The notes beneath the pieces were generated by a model. That model was given only the letters and a program-made list of their open reading frames with translations, did no database searches and had not been told where the DNA came from. The position numbers and the translations under genes are program-made. Below are positions 16,332 to 24,621 of a DNA stretch of 37,278 nucleotides, in pieces. How positions within the stretch are numbered: the first letter of the stretch is position 1; each line of letters starts with the position of its first letter. Source of the stretch: CAZJWR01 sp964549765 (GTDB lineage: Bacteria > Zixibacteria > MSB-5A5 > GN15 > JAAZOE01); NCBI GenBank assembly GCA_964549765.1, contig CAZJWR010000039.1, positions 1 to 37,278 on the forward strand, given 5' to 3'.

Positions 16332-17012
16332 TCAGAGATCAATTATCTTATTGCGAATACAATACTTAACGATATCGGTCACGTTTTTGGCCCGAAGTTT
16401 CTTCATGATCGCCGCCCGATGCGTTTCGGCGGTCTTGACGCTGATATGCAGGCGATCCGCGACTTCTTTGGTCGAAAAGCCGTCGGCCAGCAGGCGGCAT
16501 ATTTCCGTTTCGCGGCGGGTGAGCAGACCGCCGGTATCGTCAATATCAGTCGGTCGATTGACAAACTCCATGACCATTTCATGACCGGCCGGCCCGGTCA
16601 GATAATAATCTCCGGCGGCGACTTTGCGGATGGCGAAGACCAATTCCTTGAAATCGCAGTCCTGCAATAGATAGGCATGGGCGCCGACGGTGAACGCTTC
16701 GCGCATGAGGGTTTCGCTATGTTGGTTGGCGAGAAAGACCAATTCGGGCGGCTGGGGCGATTTGCGCATGCGCATCGCGGCGCTGATCCCGTCGAGGGTA
16801 GGCAGGTTGATATTGAGCACGACCACGTCGGGTTTGTTGGCGGCGACCATCTCGACTAATTCCAGGCCGTCGCCGCTGTCGCCGACGACGAGAATATTGA
16901 TCTCGGTGGAAAAAAGCGCCAAGAGACCCTGGCGGAAAATTTTTCGTTCGTCGGCGATGACGATCCGGATTTCGCTCAGGTGTGCCGGTTGTATTCCCAA
17001 TGATTTGGCCAT
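16332..17012 (-). CDS. NarL/FixJ-type regulator with degenerate receiver
   Basis: A 226-aa transcription regulator. The C-terminal 60 residues are a full LuxR-type helix-turn-helix (LTRRETEICRLLADGFSTKEVADRLHISVKTAETHRAAIMKKL). The N-terminal half folds like a receiver, but three signature residues are changed: the phospho-acceptor Asp is Asn (N67, VVVLNINLP), the Thr/Ser after beta-4 is Ala (A95), and the beta-5 Lys is Gln (Q117). The acidic D21/E22 is kept. Phosphorylation is therefore unlikely; it may be constitutive or respond to a ligand or partner. No histidine kinase is next to it. It sits between gdhA (same strand) and the second GDH homologue (divergent), so nitrogen control is a reasonable guess. 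ATG 17012 follows GGGGAGGA. Confidence 0.88.
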   Translation of the reverse strand: MAKSLGIQPAHLSEIRIVIADERKIFRQGLLALFSTEINILVVGDSGDGLELVEMVAANKPDVVVLNINLPTLDGISAAMRMRKSPQPPELVFLANQHSETLMREAFTVGAHAYLLQDCDFKELVFAIRKVAAGDYYLTGPAGHEMVMEFVNRPTDIDDTGGLLTRRETEICRLLADGFSTKEVADRLHISVKTAETHRAAIMKKLRAKNVTDIVKYCIRNKIIDL

Positions 17013-17130
17013 TGTCTATCCTCCCCGCTCAAACGGGATAGGCGGAAGGTATGGTAAATCATGTGCGAAGGCAAGCCGGTTTCGCGCACGAACAACCGAG
17101 TCCGTTGAGGGATGATAAAACGTTCGGTAG

Positions 17131-17159
17131 TTGACAAACATCGTCGCAAGTGATATTGT
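17131..17159 (+). promoter_or_regulatory. Promoter of the second GDH-like gene with overlapping dyad
   Basis: TTGACA (17131-17136), 17 bases, TATTGT (17154-17159), giving a leader of about 77 bases. The same bases form an imperfect inverted repeat: TGACAAACATC facing GATATTGTCA. That places a possible operator exactly over the promoter, in the divergent region next to the NarL-type regulator. Confidence 0.6.
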
Positions 17160-17242
17160 CACGGTGAGAATAGCATCGCGGCGAGGATGGTAGTTCGTAG
17201 CTCCGGTTCCGCCGCGTAAACGTTGATACAAAGGCGTTTCGC

Positions 17243-18529
17243 ATGAACGATCAAGCGATAAATCCGTTTGCAGCGGCCCAGAGGCAATTCGACAAGTATG
17301 CCGATTTTCTCGATCTCGGCGAGGGTATGCGGAATTTGCTGCGGAACGCGGTCCGCGAGTACCAATTCGCCATTCCGATTCATACCGACGACGGGGGAGC
17401 GAAAATATATCGGGGATTTCGCGTTCAGCACAACGACGCCCGCGGGCCGTGCAAGGGCGGGGTGCGGTTTCATCCCATGGAAACGATCGACCAAGTGCGG
17501 GCGCTGGCGATGTGGATGACATGGAAATGCGCCGTGGTCGATATTCCCCTGGGCGGCGGCATGGGCGGGGTCGTGTGCGACCCGCATACGCTGAGCGTCC
17601 GCGGCCAGGAACAGATTTGCCGGGGATGGGTGCGGCAGATGACCCGCGACGTCGGGCCGCTGATCGATATTCCCGAGCCGGACATCATGACGACGCCGCA
17701 GCATATGCTGTGGATGCTGGATGAGTTCGAGGCGCTCCACGGAGGCAAATATCCCGGTTTTATCACCGGTAAGCCGGTCGGCATGGGCGGTTCGCTGGGG
17801 CGCAAGGAAGCCACCGGATTCGGATTAGTATGCATGCTCCGGGAAGCGCTCAAGCAGATCGACGTCCGGCCGCAGGATACCGTCGCCGCTATTCAGGGTT
17901 TCGGCAGCGTCGCTCAGAACGTGTTTCGACTCTATAACCAAATTGGCGGAACGGTCGTCGCCGTATCGTGCTGGAATCAGCGCGAACAGCAGCCGTACAC
18001 GTTCCGCAAAAGGGACGGTCTCGATTTCAAGGCGTTGTCATCAATCACCGACGATTTCGGTGAAATCAGCGCCGGGCGGGCGGCCGATATCGGCTGCGAC
18101 GTGCTCGAGGGCGACGCCTGGCTGGAACAGGAGGTGGATATTCTCGTTCCGGCCGCGCTGGAACATCAGGTGACCGAGGCAAATGTCGGGAAAATTCATG
18201 ACCGGGTGAAAATAATCGCCGAGGGAGCGCATGCGCCATTGACGGCGGAAGCGGATGAGATCATCGGCGGCCGGGATATTCTCATCATCCCCGATTTTAT
18301 CGCTAACGCCGGGGGGGTGATATGCAGTTATTTCGAGCAGGTGCAGAGCAATATGAATTATTACTGGGAACGCGATGAGGTTCTCGGTAAGCTCGACGTC
18401 AAAATGACGGCGGCGTACAACGACGTGAGTGCATTCGCGGCCAAACGGAAACTGCGTCTCCGTGACGCCGCGCATATTATCGGTATATCGCGGGTGGCAC
18501 AGGCCTGCCGCGACCGGGGCTGGGCGTAG
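17243..18529 (+). CDS. Glu/Leu/Phe/Val dehydrogenase homologue lacking the catalytic lysine
   Basis: A 428-aa member of the glutamate/amino-acid dehydrogenase superfamily, closer to the RocG/GudB NAD-dependent group than to the neighbouring GdhA. Seen: VQHNDARGPCKGGVRFHP, DIPEPDIMTTPQHMLWMLDE with its aspartate, TGKPVGMGGSLGRKEATGFG, and an intact dinucleotide loop IQGFGSVAQNV. However, the motif that normally reads GGGKGG or GGAKGG is GGGMGG (M107, ATG at 17561-17563), removing the lysine that is catalytic in studied glutamate dehydrogenases. It may be a regulatory subunit, as one of the two GDHs of Thermus is, or use another substrate. AAAGG lies eight bases before ATG 17243. A good promoter is upstream. 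Confidence 0.88.
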   Translation: MNDQAINPFAAAQRQFDKYADFLDLGEGMRNLLRNAVREYQFAIPIHTDDGGAKIYRGFRVQHNDARGPCKGGVRFHPMETIDQVRALAMWMTWKCAVVDIPLGGGMGGVVCDPHTLSVRGQEQICRGWVRQMTRDVGPLIDIPEPDIMTTPQHMLWMLDEFEALHGGKYPGFITGKPVGMGGSLGRKEATGFGLVCMLREALKQIDVRPQDTVAAIQGFGSVAQNVFRLYNQIGGTVVAVSCWNQREQQPYTFRKRDGLDFKALSSITDDFGEISAGRAADIGCDVLEGDAWLEQEVDILVPAALEHQVTEANVGKIHDRVKIIAEGAHAPLTAEADEIIGGRDILIIPDFIANAGGVICSYFEQVQSNMNYYWERDEVLGKLDVKMTAAYNDVSAFAAKRKLRLRDAAHIIGISRVAQACRDRGWA

Positions 18530-18569
18530 GGCAGATATCCGCGCAGCGCCAAGAGCAGACGACAAAATG

Positions 18570-18608
18570 AAAAGGCCGGCGACGGGGGAATTCCCGTCCC
18601 GGCCTTTA
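18570..18608. terminator. Bidirectional terminator
   Basis: AAAGGCCGG and CCGGCCTTT flank an inner GACGGG/CCCGTC arm. On the minus strand the stem is followed by TTTTCATTTT, serving the convergent gene; on the plus strand it lies 40 bases past the GDH-like stop. Confidence 0.85.
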
Positions 18609-18641
18609 CCTATCCAGGTTTATCCCAGCATCCAAGGATTT

Positions 18642-19511
18642 TTATGCGTTCGTATCGATTGCAGGCTCGGGTGTTTCCGACGCGGACGGCATCCGCAGAT
18701 TGTTGTACATCGCGACGAATTTATCGTATGCCTTTCCGTTGCCGTGTGGTTGGGATAATTCCGGCAGAACGTTGATATCGGTCAATGAGGCTTGGAACTC
18801 CTGCAGTTTCGTTTCGAAAGTGCTGATCAGGTCGGCGATGAAGGCCTGATAATCCACAGCCGGGGGAGCCGATGGCGGTTCTTCCGTCGCCATAGCGGCC
18901 ATCTGGGGCGTAGATTCGGGAGTGTCTTCGGGGACGGTAATTTCGTCGGTTGGCGTATCCGGGCCGTTGTCGGCCTTGACGCCGAGCGCCGTTTTCAGGG
19001 ACGAAACGAGATTTTCGAAATCGGAACGGATTTGATCCGTCAAAGCCGTTGCGTCACCGGAGCCGTCCGTGGCGTGTTGCGCCAGGGTGGAATCGAACGC
19101 CGCCAGCGCGTCGCCGATTCCCGTTGCCGTGCTCGCCTCCACATCGGGATTCTCCAATACGGTCTCCACCTGGCTGCCGATGGCATCCCGGAGGTCGGTC
19201 AAGCCCTGCTGTGCTGTCTGAGCATATTGCTCATGTTCCATGGCCGCGATTTCGTCGTGGAAATTTATGCGCAGACGCACGTCGGCCACGCCGTGAAAAT
19301 GTCCGGCCTGTAACAGGCGCAGGACGCCTTTCATTTTGCCCCCATCGCCGTTTTGTTCTGCTACAGTGCCGACGGTTTCAACCTGCCCATTTGACAAAAC
19401 GTCAGGAACACTGTTTATGGCGCTGTCTTGCGTGCCGTCATTCTCATCCGGCGTCGTGGCCGGTGTCGGCATTGTCGTCGTATAGGCGGATTGTCCGACC
19501 GGATCGATCAT
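18642..19511 (-). CDS. Hypothetical acidic, helix-rich protein
   Basis: 289 aa with no family I recognise. It is low in complexity at the start (MIDPVGQSAYTTTMPTPATTPDEN), has a central region rich in Ala, Asp, Thr and Gln, a Pro/Glu/Thr-rich linker (TPTDEITVPEDTPESTPQ), and a C-terminal helical part with VDYQAFIADLISTFETKLQEFQASL. One segment, LLQAGHFHGVADVRLRINFHDEI, is more ordered and carries His and Asp. There is no signal peptide or membrane segment. It resembles the linker-rich layout of flagellar hook-length or surface-associated proteins, but I do not assign it. ATG 19511 has GGGAGA ahead. The gene ends at a strong bidirectional terminator. Confidence 0.65.
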   Translation of the reverse strand: MIDPVGQSAYTTTMPTPATTPDENDGTQDSAINSVPDVLSNGQVETVGTVAEQNGDGGKMKGVLRLLQAGHFHGVADVRLRINFHDEIAAMEHEQYAQTAQQGLTDLRDAIGSQVETVLENPDVEASTATGIGDALAAFDSTLAQHATDGSGDATALTDQIRSDFENLVSSLKTALGVKADNGPDTPTDEITVPEDTPESTPQMAAMATEEPPSAPPAVDYQAFIADLISTFETKLQEFQASLTDINVLPELSQPHGNGKAYDKFVAMYNNLRMPSASETPEPAIDTNA

Positions 19512-19627
19512 GGTAATTTTCTCCCGAAAAACAGGTCTTTTTCTCGTTATATATATCGGCCGGGAAGACCATCTGCTTCACCGGACACAGAGCGGGAAAA
19601 TCGAGGTCCGAATAACGCCGGAATCGG

Positions 19628-19656
19628 TTGACATTTGAGGGATTTTTCCGCATGAA
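19628..19656 (+). promoter_or_regulatory. Possible bfr promoter
   Basis: Perfect TTGACA (19628-19633), but after 17 bases only CATGAA as a poor -10. It lies about 50 bases before the bacterioferritin start. No Fur-box pattern was recognised. Confidence 0.3.
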
Positions 19657-19704
19657 ATAGCATTCGACAATGCAACCATAAGGCAAAGGACAAAGGAGAG
19701 TGAG

Positions 19705-20172
19705 ATGAAAGGCAATCCGGAAGTCATAAAGAAACTCAATGCCCTGCTGGCCGACGAACTGACGGCCATCAACCAGTATATGGTCCATTCGGAAATGTGC
19801 GATAATTGGGGCTACGGCAAACTTCACCAGAAAATCGAAAAGCGGGCCATCGACGAAATGAAACACGCCGAGAAGCTCATCGCGCGGATTATTTTCTTCG
19901 ACGGCGCCCCGACCGTCAGCAAACTCAACAAAATCACCATCGGAAAGGACGTCGAATCGCAATTTAAGGATGATTGGGCGGCCGAACAGGATGCCATTAA
20001 GAACTATAACGACGGCATCAAACTGGCGGTCAAGGCGGGCGACAACGGCACCCGCGAGATTTTGGAAGACATCCTCGAAGAGGAGGAGGATCATATCGAT
20101 TGGCTCGAGGCCCAGCAGGATCAGATCAAGCAGATGGGCATTCAGAATTATCTCGTCGAGCAGGTCGATTGA
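19705..20172 (+). CDS. bfr: Bacterioferritin
   Basis: A 155-aa four-helix ferritin that oxidises and stores iron, normally as a 24-mer with haem at dimer interfaces. The di-iron site residues are visible: E18 in DELTAINQY, E51 and H54 in DEMKHAEK, E94 in AAEQDAI, and E127/H130 in EEEEDHIDW. The haem-ligand methionine M52 is present too, which marks Bfr rather than ordinary ferritin. ATG 19705 has AAAGGAGAGTGAG upstream. It is a single gene with its own terminator, flanked by unrelated genes on the opposite strand. Confidence 0.95.
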   Translation: MKGNPEVIKKLNALLADELTAINQYMVHSEMCDNWGYGKLHQKIEKRAIDEMKHAEKLIARIIFFDGAPTVSKLNKITIGKDVESQFKDDWAAEQDAIKNYNDGIKLAVKAGDNGTREILEDILEEEEDHIDWLEAQQDQIKQMGIQNYLVEQVD

Positions 20173-20198
20173 TTTATAGAATAATGTCCGATTTTATG

Positions 20199-20230
20199 CC
20201 CCGGGTTATTTCGATCCGGGGTTTTTTATT
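20199..20230 (+). terminator. Intrinsic terminator of bfr
   Basis: CCCCGG and CCGGGG pair around an 11-base loop, followed by TTTTTTATT. Confidence 0.9.
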
Positions 20231-20278
20231 ATCCCGATATATAATGTCAGGGGTCGATTGGGTTCCGGTCTACATGGC

Positions 20279-20322
20279 TGTCGGGTCACACCCGCTAAGG
20301 CGGGCAAGACCCGACAGAACGG
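20279..20322. repeat. TGTCGGGTC palindromic repeat, copy 1
   Basis: TGTCGGGTC and GACCCGACA are complementary ends around an inner hairpin, CCCGCTAAGGCGGG. The same unit, with the right end less perfect, is at 21800-21847. It lies directly beside the stop codon of the following minus-strand gene. Confidence 0.8.
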
Positions 20323-20332
20323 GGGCGGTTGC

Positions 20333-21130
20333 TTATTTTTCGAGAAGCTGGGGGGTGACTTGCGAGGTCCGGTATTCGGACCACCACGGCGGCGCATAGA
20401 AGAATCCTATAACGAGTCCCTTGTCGGCCAATTTCAACAAATTCCTCAGAGACACATCAAGTGCATAGCAATTTGGACATATACCGGAATTATTTATCCC
20501 GAATGTTTGCCCCAGTATTCTCTCTGCGATTGTTCGGTGAACCGGGTTTTTGAGGTTGAGCAATATCTCGTATCTGGTCTCCAATTGTACTTCCGTAAGC
20601 GCGGCTCGATCAATTCCTCCCCGGTTGTCACTCAGTTTATTGGGTTTGGTATATGATTCGATTGGCACGGGCGCATCGATCAGCACATGGGTAAATTGCA
20701 TCGGCTCACCGACCGTTATAAAGAAAACGCCATCCTGATCCCCTAACCCGGCGCACGTCACGTTGATCTCCAGCACGAATACGTTATTATCCGGTATCGT
20801 CACCGGAAACGTTACGGAATTCGAGTACGTGCAGTCAAATTGAACCGGCCATGATTCATAGTATAGGGTATCACCTTGGTCTCGCAACGGAAAGAGGCGG
20901 GCGGATAGGGTCCCGGATTCCTTGTCTTTGAAGTTCGGATGATGATAATACATCGTGTCGACGGTAAATGTAACCTTGATGGAAATTGGCACTTCCTTCG
21001 CCAAAGGTGTTATCGGTTCTATGGTTATGTCGAACGGGTGCGGTATCCCCGGTGGGCTTGCCAGACTATTATTTCCCGTGGCTGCCAAAATGACAACACT
21101 CACTGCAAGTAGCGCCCATTTTTGTACCAT
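20333..21130 (-). CDS. Secreted protein of unknown function
   Basis: 265 aa with a Sec signal peptide (MVQKWALLAVSVVILAATGNNSLA, then SPPG). The mature part looks beta-rich, with an HPFDITIEPITPL start, IKVTFTVDTMYYHHPNF, and a middle block ending in VFVLEINVTCAGLGDQDGVFFITVG, which suggests immunoglobulin-like folds. The C-terminal third is more helical, with a CPNCYA motif. I cannot name the family. ATG 21130 has AGGGAG eight bases upstream. The codon pattern is like its neighbours and the gene stands alone between repeat-bearing intergenic DNA. Confidence 0.7.
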   Translation of the reverse strand: MVQKWALLAVSVVILAATGNNSLASPPGIPHPFDITIEPITPLAKEVPISIKVTFTVDTMYYHHPNFKDKESGTLSARLFPLRDQGDTLYYESWPVQFDCTYSNSVTFPVTIPDNNVFVLEINVTCAGLGDQDGVFFITVGEPMQFTHVLIDAPVPIESYTKPNKLSDNRGGIDRAALTEVQLETRYEILLNLKNPVHRTIAERILGQTFGINNSGICPNCYALDVSLRNLLKLADKGLVIGFFYAPPWWSEYRTSQVTPQLLEK

Positions 21131-21963
21131 AGTTGTTTCTCCCTTCCTTGTCCTGCCACCCGCCTGGACTGGGGTATCCGACTAAACGGCGACGCTTTTA
21201 CTAAAACGATACCAATGCCATGCACCATTGTCGAGGAATAATTCTATAAAAATGACGGTGAAATCCATATATCTGTGCAAATATTGCTGCGGGACAGAAA
21301 AACGTCAAGAGCCCGCTGGGCTCTTGACCTACACTACTAATCTACCATCGACTCCGTCCAATGCCTGTGTCATGTCCGGGAAAGAGGGCATCCATCTTTC
21401 TTCGATCATCATGGATTCCCGCCTGCGCGGGAATGACATTGAGTATGCGTTATTGCTATAGATAAGGCTTATCGGGCTTTTTCAACGCTCTCTGAAGGCA
21501 CGTGGTACCCGGGGTATGAAGGGAATGATGAAAATATCGGATATGACGGCAGAACCCGTGGATGGCGATTACCGGGGTAAATTCCGTCTGCGTGGTGTCA
21601 TCGCCGATAGATTGCTTCACCCGCAAAGGCGGGTTCGCAATGACAGGTGGTCACGCTGTTTTTCATCAAGGGTACCCCGGGTCTTCAGACCTGGGATTAC
21701 TCGGTGTGCTCTATTCCCGCGTCTAAAGACGCGGGTACCCGGTCATCGTCTGCCCTTAAGAAAAAGGTCAGGAATTTATTTGGCTTCTGACCTGCAGTAC
21801 TGTCGGGTCACACCCGCCTGTGGCGGGCAAGACCGGATAGAACCGGGAAAAGGATTATGGCTATGGCTCTTTTTTTGCCTACCACCTACATCCCACCCCA
21901 GCAAAACTGGGGTGGGCTACCGCGACTGATTGGCTTGGAATTCCGAAATATGCGAAATCAACG
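21131..21963. repeat. Mosaic of palindromic intergenic repeats
   Basis: Over 800 bases without a credible gene; plus-strand open frames here lack ribosome sites. I can mark: GTCAAGAGCCC/GGGCTCTTGAC (21304-21328); a CATGTCCGGG...GCGGGAATGACA unit (21369-21439) shared with 14437-14506; an ATTGCTTCACCC...GGGTTCGCAATGAC unit (21607-21652); GGGTCTTCAGACCTGGG (about 21677-21693), related to 35660-35685; CCCGCGTCTAAAGACGCGGGTACCC (about 21715-21739), related to 35580-35612; the TGTCGGGTC unit (21800-21847); and CCCACCCCAGC...GGGGTGGG (21891-21916). Only the first and last are unique in this window. Confidence 0.85.
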
Positions 21964-24381
21964 CTATCGGTGGCCGTTTTCCAGTTTGGCCAGGTCCATC
22001 GTCGTTTGAAGGACCGCGTCGGGATTGAGCGAAATCGAATCGATCCCATGCTCGAATAAGAACTTGGCGAAGTCGGGAAAATCGGACGGCGCCTGGCCGC
22101 AGATGCCGATCTTGCGTTTGTATTTTTTGGCGGTGCCGATCACCATCGCGACCATCCGTTTGACGGCTTCGTTGTTTTCGTTGCCGACATGCGCGATCCG
22201 GCCCGAATCGCGGTCGAGGCCGAGGGTGAGCTGGGTCAGGTCATTCGATCCGATGGAGAAACCGTCGAATATTTCGGCGAACTGATCGGCCAGGATGACA
22301 TTGGACGGGATTTCGCACATGACATAAATTTCGAGCCCGTTTTCCCCCTGTTTCAGGCCATCGGTCGACATGATCTTGATGACCTTGCGGCCCTCATCCA
22401 CCGTCCGGCAGAAGGGAATCATGACTTTGATGTTGGTCAGGCCCATGTCGTCGCGGACGCGCTTGAGCGCTTTGCATTCAAGGTCGAAAGCCGGGCGATA
22501 TTTGGAATCGTAATAGCGCGAGGCGCCGCGCCATCCGATCATGGGGTTGCGCTCCTTCGGTTCGAATTCCCGTCCGCCGATGAGGTCGGCGTACTCATTG
22601 GAGCGGAAATCGGACAGCCGGACGATGACATCCTTGGGGTAGAACGCGGCGCCGATGGTGGCGATGCCCATGGCCAGTTTATCGACGTAATAATTTTTCT
22701 TGTTGCGGTACCCGTCAGTCAGTTCATCGATTTTCCGTTTGGCTTTTTTGTCGCCGAGGTGGGCGTGGTTGACCAGCGCCATGGGATGAATCTTGATAGC
22801 CGAGTTGATGATAAATTCCTGCCGGGCCAGTCCGACGCCGTCATTGGGAATCTGCGATGTTGCGAAGGCAAATTCGGGCGTTCCGAAGATCATCATGATT
22901 TTGGTTTCGCGCGGGCGCGCGATTTCATCCAGACGGGTTCGATGCACCCGATGCGCCACCTTGCCCGAATACACGTAGCCGACCTCGCCCTCGCAGCAAC
23001 TGACGGTGATCGATTTTTCCCGGGGGATATCGGTGGTGGCGTTTTCCGCGCCGACGATGGCGGGGATGCCGAGTTCGCGGCTGACGATGGCGGCATGCGA
23101 GGTTCGTCCGCCTTCGTCGGTGACGATGGCCGAGGCGATTTTCATGATCGGCTCCCAGTCGGGGTCGGTCATATGCGTCACCAGCACGTCGCCTTTTCGG
23201 AAATGGCTGATATACTTGGAGTCTTTGATGACGCTGGCTCGTCCGAATCCCAGTCCGGCGCCGACGGCCGATCCGGCCGCGAGAACTTTGCCCCGCTTTG
23301 TCAGTCGGTACTGTTCCAGGACGCGTGAATCCCGGCGCATCGAAATCGTCTCGGGGCGAGCCTGGACGATGAACAGTTCACCCGATATGCCGTCACGAGC
23401 CCATTCGATATCCATCGGTTTATGGTACCCGGCCTGTTTCGAAAAATACTTTTCGATGACCACCGACCATCGCGCCAGATGCAGCACATCCTTGTCGTTG
23501 ATGCAGAACCGGTTGCGGTCTTTTTCGGGCACCGAGACGGTTTTGGTCGCCTGACCGCCGGTGGCATAGACCATCTTGACCTTTTTCGAGCCCATCCGTT
23601 TGGAAATGATCGACGGATAGCCGTTTTCCAGAGTCGGTTTGTGGATATAGAATTCATCCGGGTTGGCCGCACCCTGCACGACGACTTCGCCGAGGCCGTA
23701 CGAGGCATTGATCAACGTCATGTCCTTGTGTCCCGATTCGGTGTCGATGGAAAACATGACGCCCGACGCGCCTTTGTCGGAACGAACCATCTTCTGGACG
23801 CCGATTGACAGCGCTACCGACAGATGGTCGAAATGCTGATCTTCGCGATAGGATATCGCCCGGTCGGTGAAAATCGATGCGAAGCATTGCCGGCAGGCCT
23901 CGATCAGCCGCTTATAGCCGCGAATGTTGAGATAGGTATCCTGCTGTCCGGCGAATGATGCTTCGGCAAGGTCCTCGGCCGTGCCCGATGATCGCACCGC
24001 CACGTCGACGTTGGGGCCGTACTGTTTTTCCAGCTTGCGATAATTGTCGATGATCGCCTCTTCCAGATCGGCTGGAAAGGCGGCCTCCAGAATCATTTTG
24101 CGGATTTTGGCGCCGCGAATCTGAAGGTTGTAGATTTTGCCGGTATCGAGATCTTTGAGCGTTTCCTTGATACCGTCGCGGATGCCGGCGGAGTCGAGAA
24201 GATGAAAATAGGCCGCCGCCGTGATGGCGAAACCGTTGGGCACCTTGACGCCGCATTTGGAAAGATTACGGTACATTTCGCCGAGCGAGGCGTTTTTGCC
24301 GCCGACGATCGGCACGTCATTGATCCCGATTTCTGAAAACCACAGAATCAGGTCCCTGCGCTTGTCTTGATTTTTCCCCAT
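21964..24381 (-). CDS. ppsA: Phosphoenolpyruvate synthase
   Basis: An 805-aa PEP-utilising enzyme that makes PEP from pyruvate and ATP for gluconeogenesis. Order of domains: ATP-grasp domain (VGGKNASLGEM at 26-36, VRSSGTAEDLAEASFAGQQDTY near 130-150), swivelling phosphohistidine domain (GGRTSHAAIVSRELGIPAIVG, H429), and PEP/pyruvate barrel (IPSNVILADQFAEIFDGFSIGSNDLTQLTLGLDRDSG and the catalytic cysteine in KIGICGQAPSDFPDFA). The reading frame is open 71 codons further upstream, but the start at 24381 (AGAGGGA ahead) begins at the conserved N-terminus, and the longer form would overlap the divergent gene. No PEP-carboxykinase or PPDK regulator is adjacent. Confidence 0.96.
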   Translation of the reverse strand: MGKNQDKRRDLILWFSEIGINDVPIVGGKNASLGEMYRNLSKCGVKVPNGFAITAAAYFHLLDSAGIRDGIKETLKDLDTGKIYNLQIRGAKIRKMILEAAFPADLEEAIIDNYRKLEKQYGPNVDVAVRSSGTAEDLAEASFAGQQDTYLNIRGYKRLIEACRQCFASIFTDRAISYREDQHFDHLSVALSIGVQKMVRSDKGASGVMFSIDTESGHKDMTLINASYGLGEVVVQGAANPDEFYIHKPTLENGYPSIISKRMGSKKVKMVYATGGQATKTVSVPEKDRNRFCINDKDVLHLARWSVVIEKYFSKQAGYHKPMDIEWARDGISGELFIVQARPETISMRRDSRVLEQYRLTKRGKVLAAGSAVGAGLGFGRASVIKDSKYISHFRKGDVLVTHMTDPDWEPIMKIASAIVTDEGGRTSHAAIVSRELGIPAIVGAENATTDIPREKSITVSCCEGEVGYVYSGKVAHRVHRTRLDEIARPRETKIMMIFGTPEFAFATSQIPNDGVGLARQEFIINSAIKIHPMALVNHAHLGDKKAKRKIDELTDGYRNKKNYYVDKLAMGIATIGAAFYPKDVIVRLSDFRSNEYADLIGGREFEPKERNPMIGWRGASRYYDSKYRPAFDLECKALKRVRDDMGLTNIKVMIPFCRTVDEGRKVIKIMSTDGLKQGENGLEIYVMCEIPSNVILADQFAEIFDGFSIGSNDLTQLTLGLDRDSGRIAHVGNENNEAVKRMVAMVIGTAKKYKRKIGICGQAPSDFPDFAKFLFEHGIDSISLNPDAVLQTTMDLAKLENGHR

Positions 24382-24549
24382 GATTTCCCTCTGCAGAAAT
24401 GGTCCCTGTCTTTGTCCCGTTTCAATATATACGGATTGACCGCTTATGGCTACATTAAATTCCGGGGTCGAGCCGATGATTTTAACGTTTCGCGAGCGAT
24501 CCGGACCCACCCCGGACGGCCTCTGATTCAAGAATGACCGGGCGACTTG

Positions 24550-24577
24550 TTGACAAGCGCCGTATTTTGCATATTTT
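24550..24577 (+). promoter_or_regulatory. Sigma70-like promoter of the class V aminotransferase gene
   Basis: TTGACA (24550-24555), 16 bases, TATTTT (24572-24577). A leader of roughly 38 bases would carry the GGAG ribosome site at 24612-24615. Confidence 0.6.
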
Positions 24578-24621
24578 GGGGGCAGTATAAACATATAACT
24601 TTCTTTGAGATGGAGCCGTCG

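Noticed and set aside
21131..21963. CRISPR array among the short repeats
   Set aside because: The repeats differ from each other, are palindromic, are not evenly spaced, and no cas gene is near.
22189..23328. Plus-strand open frame opposite ppsA
   Set aside because: It lies inside the PEP synthase barrel on the other strand, and lacks a ribosome site.
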